A stretch of DNA of 64,000 bases, taken from Adiantum capillus-veneris (Eukaryota > Streptophyta > Polypodiopsida > Polypodiales > Pteridaceae). The notes below the pieces were generated by a model. It ran no database searches. It was given only the letters and a program-made list of their open reading frames with translations, and had not been told where the DNA came from. The position numbers and the translations under genes are program-made. Below are positions 21,287-32,963 of the stretch, in pieces; position 1 is the first letter of the stretch, and every line of letters starts with the position of its first letter. The DNA is taken from NCBI GenBank assembly GCA_014529385.2, contig CM043947.1, positions 115,831,587-115,895,586 of the forward strand, read 5' to 3'.

Positions 21287-24200
21287 TAATCAAACGGATA
21301 TGATTATTGAAAATGCAATGTAGAATTATCTGACCGTGGCAAATATTGGTATTTTTGGAATCTTAAGCATAGCAAACCCTGGGCTAGAAATTTTCAGAAC
21401 ATAATTCCGATAAAATCTAGAAAAGTTACGGGCTCTGAAAGGTTACACTATGAATTTAATTAGTTAAGTAAAATTGGATGGTGTCAGTAATTATTATTAA
21501 TAAAGACTTTTTTATTCTAAGGTTCTAGAAATTACAGATATTTTCAAATTAATCATTAAAAAGTCAGCAAACTATTAGAAAATCGATTTTGTGTATCTGG
21601 GGGACTGTGTGGGGTAATGATGAACTCTCTCATACTAAATTTAGCAGTAGGGGGCATTTTTTGACCTGTAGGGCTGCTTGGGATGCAAGTTATTGCCATT
21701 TTCCAGCCTGTGAGCGCTCCTAAACCTATAAATATAACCCTTGCTTCATAATTTCGGACAGACTCGGAGCCTTGGCACACTCTCTCTCATCTAGAGAGAC
21801 CGCTATGCAGAATTACTAGAGATCAGCTCTAGTTGGTTAATTAAATGATAATTAGCTTAATCCTTCTTAAGTAGCAAAGCTAGGTTAACCTATTTTTTAA
21901 TAAATTAAAGATTAATCCTATGTATACTCAAGCAATTAACTATTCTCTGCTGATTATTGTGATTAAGCTTAGGGATATTAAGCAAATTATTTATTATATC
22001 ATTGTAGGACTGAAATTATTCATTTTAACTATAAATTAATGCGAATTATACTAATTAAGTCTAGATTAAGTTGAGATGGTTATCAGAGTTGTGTTAGACT
22101 GTCATTAAGCTAAAAACATTATCTTTTAATTTTTTGAGTAATTTTCATAATTAATAAGGCAGAATTACACTATTTTTTGGAGAAAAATAATCAAGTTGAT
22201 TTAAAATACTTTGAGTTATTTATCAGAGGTTAATTACATCTTAAGCAACCCGTGATAATTATGTTAACTTCAGATAATTAGGTTACCTAATTATCTTAGC
22301 AGAATTACACTATTTTTAGGACAAATTAAAAGCAAGAAAATAGAAAATTGATTCAAAATGCTTTAAGATAATTATCGAATGATTATTACATCTTAGAAAA
22401 CTCGTGATAATTATTTTTATTTAAGATAATTATTTTACCTAATTATCTTAGCAAAATTACATTGTTTTAAGAACAAATGAGAAGAAGGAAAATAAAAAAT
22501 TGATTCAAAATGCTTTAAGATAATTATTAGAGGTTGATTACTTATTAGGAAACCCATGATAATTATGTTAACCTCAGATAGTAAGTTTTTCTAATTATCT
22601 TAGCAGAATTACCCTGTTTTTAGGACAAATTAAAAGGGGGAAAATAGAAAATTGATTCAAAATGCTTGAAGATAATAAACAAAGGTTATTTACATCTTAG
22701 GCAACCGGTGATAATTATGTTAATGTTAGATAATAAGTTTACCTAATTATCTTAAAAGAATTATACTATTTTTAGGCCAAATTAAAAAAGGAAAATTAAA
22801 AATTGATTTAGAATTCTTAAAGATAATTATCAGAGGTTACATCTTATGCAACCCATTATAATTATGTTAACCTCACATAATTAGTTTACCTAATTATCTT
22901 AGTAGAATTCTTAAAGAAAATTACATCTTATGCAACCCGTGATAATTATGTTAACCTCAGATAATTAGTTTACCTAATTATCTTAGTAGAATTACACTAT
23001 TTTTATGACAAATTAAAAGGGAAAAATATAAAATTGATTCAAAATGTTGTAAGATAAATATAAGAGGTGAATTACATCTTGGGAAATCCATGATAATTAT
23101 CTTAGCCACGGATAATTATTTTAGATAATTATCCTAGTAGAAAACCATTATTATTGAGGGTAAATTAAAAAATCATGTGCTATGATTACATGATATTTAT
23201 CAAAGCTAGATTATAGGATAAAGAGAACGTGATATTTATGTCAAGGTTAGAAAAGTAGTATAGATATTTATCTAAGTCAAACTATACTAATTCTAACTAA
23301 AAACTAAAGAGTGAAATTAGTAAATCATGCTATATGATTACATGCTATTTATCAGAGCTAGATTACATAATGAAAAGGCCGTGATAATTATGTCAAGGTT
23401 AGAAACTTAGTATATATATTTATCTAAGTGAAAATATACTAATTCTTGTTGAAATTTCAAGGGGAAAATGAGTAAATCATGTTATATGATTACATTCTAT
23501 TTAACACGATTAGCTTACTTAATAAAAAGGTGGTGATAATTATGACAAGGTTAGAAACATAGTATATATATTTATTTAAGTCAAATTATCCTAATTTTAC
23601 CTAAAAATTAAAGATGAAAATATATAATTAAGTTGAAAAATAATAAGATAATTACAAGAGATCAAAATTATCCTTATCTACTTGCGTCAATTATACCATG
23701 TTTAATTAGTGAGATTAGGAAATTATAATTGACCAAAACTTGATTAATTAAAATAAATAGACTTTGTGGTCAAAAGTTTTTAAGAAAATTATAGTAAGTG
23801 TAAACTTATGACACCAAGTTGAGAAAATGAAAATTTTAAGAGAAAATAAATAGAATAAATATTAAGCTCAAAACAAGTAGATTCCAAGCTTAAAATTCAA
23901 TGGAGAAATTAGGAAAAAGGATGTACAAAATTATAAGAAAACTAGGATAGCTTAGAAAACCCTTAGAAAATTTGAGAAAAAAGTTATCATGCCTATATAG
24001 GAAAATAAGAAATTACTAGGTCAAGAATTTACCAATTAAGACTATAAACGTAACCTAGAATTGGGTAAAATTGGATACAAAGGTTAAGTCTAGCTTTCAG
24101 ATAATTTATTTAATGATTAGATGTCTTTTTTAATAGGAATAAGAAGTTATGGCACCTAAAAGGACCTGAGCCAATCCTACATCTAATGATGAGGACGTAG

Positions 24201-25409
24201 CTCCAAAACGAACTAGAGCGTTCCTAGTAGTAAGCCTACAGAGGAGAGTCTTCAGGCGCCAGTGCAACAGCAGATGGACGATCAATATCAAGTGGGTTTC
24301 CCATTATTCAATTGAGTCTTTAAATAGTTTATGTTCTTTTATAAGTTAACATTGCATACGTAAATGTGAGTAAGAATCAGAAAAGGAATAATTGGTCAAA
24401 AGGTAACTTCCAAGAAACCAACGTGCATTTGTTTATAAAGTAGAAAAGAATTGTTTGGGTTAAAACTGGTTGAATTAGGAAAGATATGATTGATCATCCT
24501 TAAGACAGCCTGTCTCAAGACACCTCCGACTCCTTGGTATAAATTGATGATAATGATGGCTTTCTAGCCACGGATAAGTCGGTTACCCCCATGAACGATG
24601 AGTTTCTACTCCGTGTCATGTTTCTACATAAATTAAGATACCGTTTTTTACCCAAGGGGAGCCGCCCGATTGTATGGGCAACTGGTTTGGTGTATGGGCA
24701 CCCGGAACCTTGGGTGGGGGTTTATTCCACTCCGGATTGTTATTAAGGAATGGGTGCCGTTTTTTCACCCTTAGGTGATCTTGAGATAAGAAGAGTACTG
24801 ATCATGGTTATTATGGACAACGTTTTGATTGACAGTACCCTGTCTTAAGTTTAAAGATGTCTGTTTGCTAAAAGAATGTTTTCAATACTGTTTTAATAAA
24901 ATCCTGTTATGAAGGATAAAAGGAATCATTATTTTAATTGTGATAAGAACGTGGATAGTAATTAAATAACAAAAGAATCATGTGTGAGTGCGGGGTGGTA
25001 AGTGGGGATTGACTAAGGTTGTCAATCATGGAGAGGTGGACCTGATTAGACAGGTAACTATCCATCCCTACACACTAAAAAGTTTAGAAAACTTCTTCAC
25101 TTGGAAGAGGAGTCCACCAGTGGCTGTGCCCTCACATCTGTTAGGGGGGAAAAAGCGTTGGTTGAGGATACCTTAGCCCAATTGTGGCAATTATAGGGCC
25201 AAAATAGTTTTTCGGACTTTTAATACATTATCCGTTTCCGCTGCGAGACAGGACTAGGTCTGCTTCTAAGGCTATAGACCCAACCATTGTCAATGGTAAA
25301 GGTCTATTCCTTAGATTTTTCTTGTTTAGATACTCTGATTTTTATCAGACCTAGAGACCTATCAAGGATCACATCCTGATCTTGGTCTTGACGGGTTGGG
25401 GATCTCACA
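21287..25409 (+). repeat. 3' LTR, 4.1 kb
   Basis: Matches 15864-19665 but contains extra segments absent from the first copy (for example around 21385-21425 and 21665-21720). TATAAATATA lies near 21728. It ends ...GATCTCACA at 25409. No clean polypurine tract is visible before it. Confidence 0.85.
22100..23640 (+). repeat. Tandem array, 151-152-bp unit, inside the 3' LTR
   Basis: Core words start at 22203, 22355, 22507, 22659 and 22810 (steps 152, 152, 152, 151), with AATCATG words at 23171, 23323 and 23475 (steps 152). One partial unit near 22905 breaks the phase. The number of units differs from the 5' LTR array. Confidence 0.9.
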
Positions 25410-25429
25410 CCGCTGGACAAATCTAGTAA

Positions 25430-26180
25430 TGGATACAATTAACACCACTTTGGCATACATGTTAGTGAGGTAGTGGAAAGAACAAAGTTTTTTTTTAGTG
25501 ACCATTGGGAAAATGTAGCAATGGATACAATCCACACTACATTTGGCATACATGTTAGCAAGGTAGTGGCAAGCACAATTTTTTTTTTGATGGCCGTTGA
25601 CTAGTAATGTCATCATGTATTCTTTTTCCCATATAAGCATCTTGCATAGTGCCACATGCTTTCAAGATGATTGCACCTAGAGAGATTCCGTCACTTTGCA
25701 TGCACAAAAAATAGTTTAAATCTTCTTGCTCTGCTTTCATTTGTGGGCATATCCTCTGACCAACAATATTATCATGTTTACTTTGGCCCATAGGGGAGTC
25801 TTAGCTAGTGCCACATGCCTTAAAGCTACAAGTATAGGTTGTTTCATCAAGAGAGATGTTGTCAATTCACATGCATTGAGAACAACCCAAAGCTTACTAA
25901 CCTTACTCCAATTGGGGAAGTCCCACAATTAGTGTATTCCAAGTGACGTTCCAATGCCATGCCTTAAAGATGCAAGCATACATGATTGCATCATTGGATG
26001 AGATGCCCTGCTTCACATCTCCTGCCACCCTACTCCTCTTGAGAAATCCCAAACAAAAGCTACGATGTCTCGTACAAAATCTCTCCAAGAAATTTTTGTG
26101 CTTTTCTGAATATACCAAATTTTGTGTCCATGTTGATTGAGGAATTCCCAAGCATGACCGGAATCTTTCTATGTTTGAAA
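25430..26180 (-). pseudogene. PPR protein pseudogene
   Basis: Read on the minus strand, pieces in several frames show PPR features: WNVTWNTLIVGL near 25940, DGISLGAIILKACGTMQDAY and GKRIHDDI near 25620-25700, and two copies of a CHYLANMYAK / FHYLTNMYAK segment near 25560 and 25450. PPR proteins bind organellar RNA through about 35-residue helical repeats. Frameshifts and stops separate the pieces, so no protein is made. The two MYAK segments lie in a roughly 100-base local duplication that includes A/T runs. Confidence 0.75.
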
Positions 26181-26217
26181 CTTGCAAGAACTGCTTGTTG
26201 GTTTGGTTTGGTTCACA

Positions 26218-26271
26218 CTTGATTTGGTTTCACACATTTGATTTCCTTCAAATGTGTGAAACCAAATCAAG
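26218..26271. repeat. Perfect inverted repeat, 24-base arms, 6-base loop
   Basis: Arm 26218-26241 starts CTTGATTTGGTTTCACACAT; arm 26248-26271 is its exact reverse complement; the loop is TTTCCT. Nothing pairs beyond the arms. Confidence 0.9.
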
Positions 26272-26600
26272 CAAAGACCAACATCAACTCAAGTGGTAGC
26301 TATGCTTTTGCTTTGCAAGCCCAATTTGGTCACAGGTTCTTTTGGTTTGCAAACCCAATTTGGTCACCAATTCTTTCTTAACAACTTTATGATCAAACTA
26401 GGTGTTTGGAAAAGGGTGGAGTGTATTGATTGTGGGATATTCTTGATGCACGTAGGGCCAGGAAGCTTTGGGATGTTTTTTCTAGATGGAAAGCAAGGGC
26501 ATCTCTCAAGATGCATTGGTTGTAGGATGTGCCCGATAGGAACTTGCAACAACTGCATGGTGGCTCTGTTTTTAAGTTCAATGGTTGAATAGCAAACAAA
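26272..26600. other. Possible further PPR debris
   Basis: A plus-strand reading near 26430-26560 gives ILDARRARKLWDVFSR and VPDRNLQQL, which loosely resembles PPR spacing. A short direct repeat (CCCAATTTGGTCAC) occurs at about 26320 and 26353. Weak. Confidence 0.25.
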
Positions 26601-26619
26601 TCTTGATGTGAGGTTACTG

Positions 26620-28970
26620 ATCACTGGCCCAACTATCTTCGTTCGCCATGTGGAGAAACCTGTATAGAATGCCTCTTCCTTTTGTTTCTGTTTTCCCTCT
26701 GCGGCCTTGCCTTCATTGAATTTAGCAGTTGGTGAAGGGCTTGAGCTTGGCATGGGATGGTCTTCTTGCTCTGTAGTGGGTGAAGTGGGTCTTGGAGTCA
26801 TCTTCTCATGGTCATGATGGGACTCAGTTTGTTCAATAGCTTCCGCTTGTCTCTATTGCTGAGCCACTTCTTCCTTTGTTTTCTTTGAGCTTATTGAGCT
26901 TCCTTCAGCTTTAAGGCTTCTGCTTCCGCATAAATCCACTCAAGGAAATCTTTGGGATCCTTTGTTCCTTTCCTTGCAAGGTTCTTGGTTCTTGGTCCCC
27001 TTATATCTCTTGGACTCCATCTTTTGGGGTCCTCACGTGCAGCTTGGAGGCTCCTTTTGTATGTCTGCTTTTCTCTTTCAAATCTTGCCTTCTTTTGGTG
27101 CACTTTCTCTTGGTGAGCTGCTACTACTTTCTTTTCTATTTCTTCAATTCTTGCTCATCTTTCTTCGTTGTTTGATATTTCACTGTATGAGCTTCATGGG
27201 AGCTTTCTACAAATTCCTCGTCTGACCTCTTTAGTTTCAAGGTGGGGTTCTACCACCACTTTGGATTTCTCTTTACTAGTTCCTACCACAAGCTCCTCAA
27301 ATTTTTCTATACTCTCGAGCTTCGGTTTTTGTGTTTCTAGCATCTCTTAAGTAATTCTTACCAGATTTTGATAAGCTTCAAGCTTAGCTGCTTCCATATC
27401 TTGAGAAGGATAGGTTTTCAAATTTTTAAAATGTTTTGGCATGCTTTAAGTCCCTCTTGGTAAGCTTCCAAGGTTGCATTGATTGGCTCAAAAATTTTGT
27501 CTACCAAAATTGATCCTCTAGATTTCACTGTGGTTTCCTTGATTTCACTTCCAGTTTCTTTCACTTTTCCCTAGAATAGTTTCTTGACTTTCTCATCAAT
27601 TTCAATCCTTTCTTTTTGTTTTCTCATCTCATACCTTTGGCTTCTGCTTCTCTTGGTCTTTTGAGAGGAAATTTTAGTATTCTCCGAATCATTAGAGGGG
27701 TTATGTTTCTTTTTCTTAGCCTGAGATCTGGTGATTACCTTGATTGGAACAATAGGCTCACTCTCAAATGAGCTACTAGGTATCACTTGGATTATATTTA
27801 CTACTGTTTTACTCTTGTTTAAAGGATTTTTTGGGCAATCTTCAAGAAAGTGTCCTCCCTTTTTGCAACATTGTATAGAAAAAGCTTCAACTGGCTTAAT
27901 GTTCTTGTCAGGCTCTGGGCATTCATTTTTCCAGTGATCATCTGTACCACAATTATGACAGTTTTTAGTTCTTGGCTTAATCATGGGTTTAGATCATCGG
28001 AGGTCTAACACCTTGATTAGTTTAAGGATTTTTTGGGCAATCTTCAAGAAAGTGTCCTCCCTTTTTGCAACATTGTATAGAAAAAGCTTCAACTGGCTTA
28101 ATGTTCTTGTCAGGCTCTGGGCATTCATTTTTCCAGTGATCATCTATACCACAATTATGATAGTTTTTAGTTCTTGGCTTAATCATGGGTCTTATCATCG
28201 GAGGTCTAACACCTTGATTAGTTACATAGTACATTGGTGCAAGCTCTGGTGTAGTATAAGTCACAGGTTCTTCCATTGGTGGTGGATGTGAATTATACTA
28301 CTCTCCTTCTACCATTATTGTAGAGGAACTAGGCTCAACATAGGGTGTAATGGGCACTAGTGCTTGTTCATCTATGACTCCCTATGAATGCATGTACTTT
28401 ACAGGCAATGGATTATGTCTATGATATGGAGGTTGTTGACCCAAAATGTGTTGAGTTCTTTTCATACCCATCGGTGGTCTTTGAGCTGGGGCCATATTAG
28501 GCTGATATATGTACATGGGTTTGTCCTTGTGTCCTCATAGGCACATATTGAACATTCCCATCATACTTTGGTCGGTAATAACACTCATTAGTCTTATGGT
28601 TGCTCCATTTATCCTCGATTTTAGACCATTTTTTTGGCCTAATTAGTTGTACCTGTTGAGATATCCCTTTCCTTGGTCCCTTAATAGGTGCTTTTTGCAT
28701 GTTATTCATCATTTCATTCATCCTTTTGAGCACGTCTTCTATGGTTGTAAGCGGTGCTACAACAGCCGTTCCCACTTGTGCTGGTTTAGTGGATGTTGTT
28801 TTCTCACTTTGATTATCCTTAGGAAAATATTCTTCATTGAATATCACAATTGTCTCCTAGGTAAATAGCATCTGACACACACTCTTCCAGGTTCATATGT
28901 TTCTTGCTATACAATATAGCACGAAGTTCTTTGGTTAGCCCCACACACACACACATTCTCTCATATTGTG
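26620..28970 (-). pseudogene. gag: Decayed gypsy-type gag
   Basis: On the minus strand, in order from 28970: TPQYERMCVCV and LTKELRAILYSKKHMNLEEC, EDVLKRMNEMMNNMQKAPIK, then Pro-rich spacer with stops, then a CCHC knuckle CHNCGTDDHWKNEC with a second finger QCCKKGGHFLEDC (27984-27820), a basic linker, and a Lys/Glu-rich stretch (KVHQKKARFEREKQTYKRSL near 27090). The knuckle block occurs twice because of a 202-base tandem duplication. Multiple stops and frame changes. No protease or polymerase follows. Different family from the chromovirus at 7171-15719. Confidence 0.7.
27822..28225. repeat. 202-base tandem duplication within gag
   Basis: The segment starting AAGGATTTTTTGGGCAATCT at 27822 recurs at 28024 with a 202-base offset and few differences, up to the shared CACCTTGATTAGTT. 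It duplicates both zinc fingers. In the second copy the first Cys of the knuckle is Tyr (NYHNCG). Confidence 0.92.
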
Positions 28971-28984
28971 GAGTGCAAAATGCA

Positions 28985-30283
28985 AGAGCTCCATCTCCTT
29001 CTCCAAGTTTTTTGAGAAGTGGAGAGCTTACACCACACTCTTGGATATGGAATGCAAATCCAACCAAGAGCCATGCTTTAATGCTTAAGCTTGCCATCTT
29101 CTTCATCTTCATTACTATGCTATTATGCTATGCTAAGCAAGAAGAGTGATGATAAGTGAGGAACTATTTCTTTCTCCTATGGGATGTTCCTTCTTCCTCT
29201 TCCCTACCCTCATTCCCCGCTAGCTCTCTCCACCTTCAAAGGTGTTTGAGGCCTTGGGACTGAGGCTTGGGATAGTTAATGCTTTTTGCAAATTTTATTT
29301 TAAGCTCGTGATGCATGAATCTTTCCATCTTCATGGCATCACCAAGGTCACAAGGAACACAAAGATTTTTGTAACAAAGTCTCTCTTGATGGGAGAATCA
29401 ATAATACAAACGCCTTTTGGAGGGGGGACCGGCGCTAAGTAAATCCGGTCCTCATCTATTGTCATGTTCTTCAATGCTCTCTCTCTTGCAAAAGTATTGT
29501 TCATGCCAAGTTAATTATGTACTATGTTTATGTTGCTATCATCAACTAAGTTTACCCTTCATATTGTCAAAGTAATCTCACAAAAATGCTCACTCTAATT
29601 CTCTTAATTCGGCTATTCTCAAAGTTCATAGGCCATTCGCATTACATTGGTATCAAAGCATTTGGTTTCTCTTTTCTTGCTTGAGAAGAGAGGTCCTTAA
29701 GTAGTCTATTAATGGTTGATTTTGTTAATTATATTAGGGTAAGTGGGACTAGGATCTATTATCGGTTTTTTTGAGCCCACTATGTGGAATATGATGCACA
29801 CCTTGGGAGCTTTGGTCTTAATTATGGAGTCTTCTTAGACTTGCCTATGGTTTTACCATTACTGAGCCATAAGAAGTCCAAAAGGAGCTATCCCTCAGTA
29901 ACTTCGCTATGTTAGACCCACTCCACTACTCTCTATAATTAGCCAATTTGAGCAATGGGTGTAGAAAATTAAGTGCCTATTTTAAAAGGCTAAGAGGAGT
30001 AGCAACTAAGGTTTTGAATTGCCAAAGCATACCCTAAGTAAACACAAAAGTTTAAGTAACATGGCTAACAATAACCAAGAGAGTAGAATGAACATTGATA
30101 ACTTTGATTTTGCACATGAAGGTGCTAATGATGATGCCCCCATGTTTGCTAATTATCTTGTTACTAGGTTGCAACAAGCTATGGGCAAAACCCCTCTTTG
30201 CAAGCCAAAGTTACTCAATAACTTCGTGCTTATGGGATTTCCTTTCCTCTCCAAGAGGAGAGAGAGCTTAGGAGGCCTCTTGA
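28985..30283 (+). mobile_element. Truncated second copy of the chromovirus, plus strand
   Basis: About 660 bases of LTR (28985-29646, ending CATTACA), a primer site with one change at 29648-29659 (TGGTATCAAAGC), the leader, and the start of gag. Homology to the minus-strand element at 7171-15719 is direct and extends to about 30283, where gag stops matching. The LTR start and all of pol are missing. Confidence 0.88.
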
Positions 30284-30290
30284 TTTCTTC
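30061..30290 (+). pseudogene. gag: Start of chromovirus gag, truncated
   Basis: Begins [20 protein letters not shown], closely matching the intact gag start at 13797. The frame of the following residues departs after QQAMGK because of a small indel, and homology ends at about 30283 in unrelated sequence. No capsid domain is present. Confidence 0.85.
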
Positions 30291-31300
30291 TTACTTTGAC
30301 ATTTTAACTAGGCAAATCCCTGGGGAATGTATCCGAGCGCCGGGAATAGTCATGTCCTTGTGAATTGACCTAAGGTTACACAGTCACAGGTCCTATTTTT
30401 TGGGCCGAACCTGATTCTTAATTCAATAACCACTTCTAAAAACATTTAAAACCTTCACCGAAGATAGATATATGAAACCAAAAATAATGAGAATTTGCAC
30501 AGTCATGCTCATTGTGATGAAGCCATTGGTCCATAAAAGGGCTGAAATTGGTTTTAAAAGATGAGCATATTTAAATAACGAGTTATAGTCAGTGGTCGGA
30601 TGCCCTATACTAGTGTACTAGGTATATAAAGATCCTTGAAGTCTTGCATTTTTCACCGTCATAGATTTGAATTGATATACATTACCACTCCACAATATGA
30701 GAGCATAAGGGGGATACAATCCTTGATTGGGTACAAGTAGTCCTCAATTGTGTAATTGTATTGAAGATTTCATTGCTTTGTTTTATGCATTGGTTTGTAT
30801 AGGGAGTGAATTATGTATTATAAAAGATTGTTAGTGCAAGAGATGGTCAATCATTGGCATTATTTCTTTCCTGTGTGTTTTGCAAATAATTATCATCATT
30901 TCAATGTAAATATTGATGATTCTTTGTAGCATGTGAAAATAGTTGTGTCTTATTGTTTTCAAATTGCAGAGGATGTATAACTAATCATTATATATATAAT
31001 TGCATTGACAATTTCATATCTTAATTTTTGTATCCATAATGCCATGTAGAGAGTGCATTGCAATGTGTATGTTCGCTCATAACATATGTGGTTGATATGT
31101 GGAATTGACTACAGTGCATTGCAAGTCTCATATTGTGCAGAGTTGGTTGCTTTCTATGTGATTTTTTTTCTAATATATATTGAAAAGTTCTTTTTTTTAA
31201 TTTTAATTGTCTAGTTCTTATGTCTGCAGTATTAAATTGAAAGCAATGGAGAAAAATGTCGGCACAAGTTATACAAAGAAGTCAAAGAATTAAAAATCCC
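30284..31300. other. AT-rich stretch with no recognised gene
   Basis: No ORF, LTR border or repeat identified. A copy of CACTCCACAATATGAGAG at about 30688 matches, in inverted orientation, the gag remnant near 28955. Confidence 0.5.
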
Positions 31301-31301
31301 A

Positions 31302-31790
31302 TAGCAAATATGGGTTTTAAATCTCAAATCAATAAAATTATCTCCCAGATTTGGCCTCACAAACAGACTTAGTATTGGAGTATAACTTGGCCTAGACAAG
31401 TTGAAGGTTTAGCCAGACAATTTCTTCAGAATCCTTACAAAGTTTTCATCGGTTCATAAGCTCTAAAAGCCAATCATTCAATTCTACAGATTGTAGAAGT
31501 TGTTTTTGAGAATGAGAAATATTCAAAACTACCAGATTTACTGAAGTGAATGATGGATGTAAGTTAAGTGATCATATTTATGGAAACAAAAAGAGGTTGT
31601 GATCAAGTTACTAGACAAGTTCCAATGGATGAATTTGAAGCTTTATCTATCCATGATGATAAGAGTCAAGCTGAACGAGATTGGATTGTTTCTGGATTTA
31701 GATCTAGAAATAGCGCTATAATGACAACAGAAGATGCTGCAACTCGGGTTTGGATGTGAAGGACATAAAGCTCAAGAAAGCAAAACGATG
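31302..31790 (+). pseudogene. DEAD-box RNA helicase fragment (DDX5/DBP2 type), intron-free
   Basis: Continuous homology in mostly one frame: MGFKSQINKIISQIW, then WPRQVEGLARQFLQNPYKVF, ALKANHSILQIVEVVFENEK, IIFMETKRGCDQVTRQV, ALSIHDDKSQAERDWIV, and after a one-base shift GLDVKDIK. These are the segments from just after DEAD to motif V, including the SAT region changed to SIT and the FVETKxGCD motif. Stops occur at several points. The family unwinds RNA in nucleus and cytoplasm; plant RH20/RH30 are relatives. About 160 codons run without a visible intron, which suggests a reverse-transcribed copy. Left and right ends coincide with loss of homology. Confidence 0.85.
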
Positions 31791-32960
31791 TGAGCTGGTT
31801 GGAAACACACGCAATGCCTCTATAATCACGCGACACACACTCTTGGGATGATACACACACACTATGAGGTACCACTCGGCTTACACAACCCACCTGCTCG
31901 AGACACGGAACACGCCGATGGAGTGAGAGGAGAGAGATTACCCATTTTCCCACTCAACACAGAGACACACATCCAAAAATTCAGCTCAAAAGAGGAGAAC
32001 TTCTAATTTTTAGATACAATTGAGCTTGGGCCAACACCAATGGGGCAAATAGCTCACACAATATGGATGAAATATGCGAGATGCAATCACAAATTGGAGC
32101 AGAGACTTCGCTCACAAGAGAAACTTACACGGCCAAAAAAACAAGAAAAAGTGATGAATATGACAAAATGGACAGCTCCATTGCGTCCGGAGCAACCAAA
32201 AACCCTAGTCTACAATATCAAAGTGCTCAAATCTGACCTCGGATGAGTAGTTTATGGCCAAAATAGGCTCCAAAAATAGCAAAAACTTAGTTGTGGCTGT
32301 TCCTCCTCTTCTCTCCACGTTTTTTCTGGTCTTCTCTCAAGTTTTCCAGTGTCCAGACTTCACTTTATCCCTTGGGCACCTTTGGCCTTTTAGTTGACCT
32401 CAAACGGACCCCGAACAGACCAAAAAGTGGCCTCACAGTGCATAGTTGTCACCCTGCTGCATCCATCCACACACCTGGCACTCAACTTTTTCCAATAATG
32501 CATCCCCTAACCACGTGAAGTGGGACCCAAATATATTCCTCATGATGAACTTTCTACATAATCATCACAAGAAAACACCCACGTTGTGTCCTCGCTTATC
32601 CACGTGCAACTATTGATCCCATTTGACCTCGTGACGCCACTAGATGCCATCTGACGCACTTGCTTACCTCATTTCATCGACCTGTGGATAGATTCCTCAA
32701 GAATTTTTACGCGATACCAACTCCTCATTATTATAAAAAAAACAAACTGATACTGGTGACGATGAAGATCGATGCACTATGTACATGTTGTCCTACCTGT
32801 ACACATGTGGGCCCCACGTAACCACCTAGTTCTGGAAAATGGGAAATTCTTTATTCGATGCACCATGCATGGTATGTACATATATGAAGTCACTTATTCC
32901 AAAAAAATCCTAGCATAATTTTCCCATCCCCTAGCCTGCTAGATCATTCATGATTAGCAG
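31791..32960. other. No recognised gene
   Basis: Mixed-composition sequence with short CA-rich runs (31840-31865). No LTR border or ORF with family features. Confidence 0.5.
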
Positions 32961-32963
32961 CAG

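Larger units (their letters stand above)
15864..25409 (+). mobile_element. Large-LTR chromovirus derivative (LARD-like)
   Basis: Two long direct repeats (15864-19665 and 21287-25409) both end ...GGGATCTCACA, and the first is followed after two bases by TGGTATCAGAGC at 19668. They are therefore LTRs of 3.8 and 4.1 kb. The interior is only 1.6 kb and lacks reverse transcriptase and integrase; just before the second LTR it keeps a chromodomain remnant. This matches large retrotransposon derivatives: elements with huge LTRs moved by proteins made elsewhere. No target duplication is evident and the left LTR edge is uncertain by about 15 bases. Many indels between the LTRs suggest an old insertion. 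Confidence 0.85.

Noticed and set aside
19242-25176. Pair of 62-codon ORFs starting MRGGK at 19242 and 24988
   Set aside because: They lie at the same place in the two large LTRs and have no family features; conservation reflects LTR duplication, not coding.
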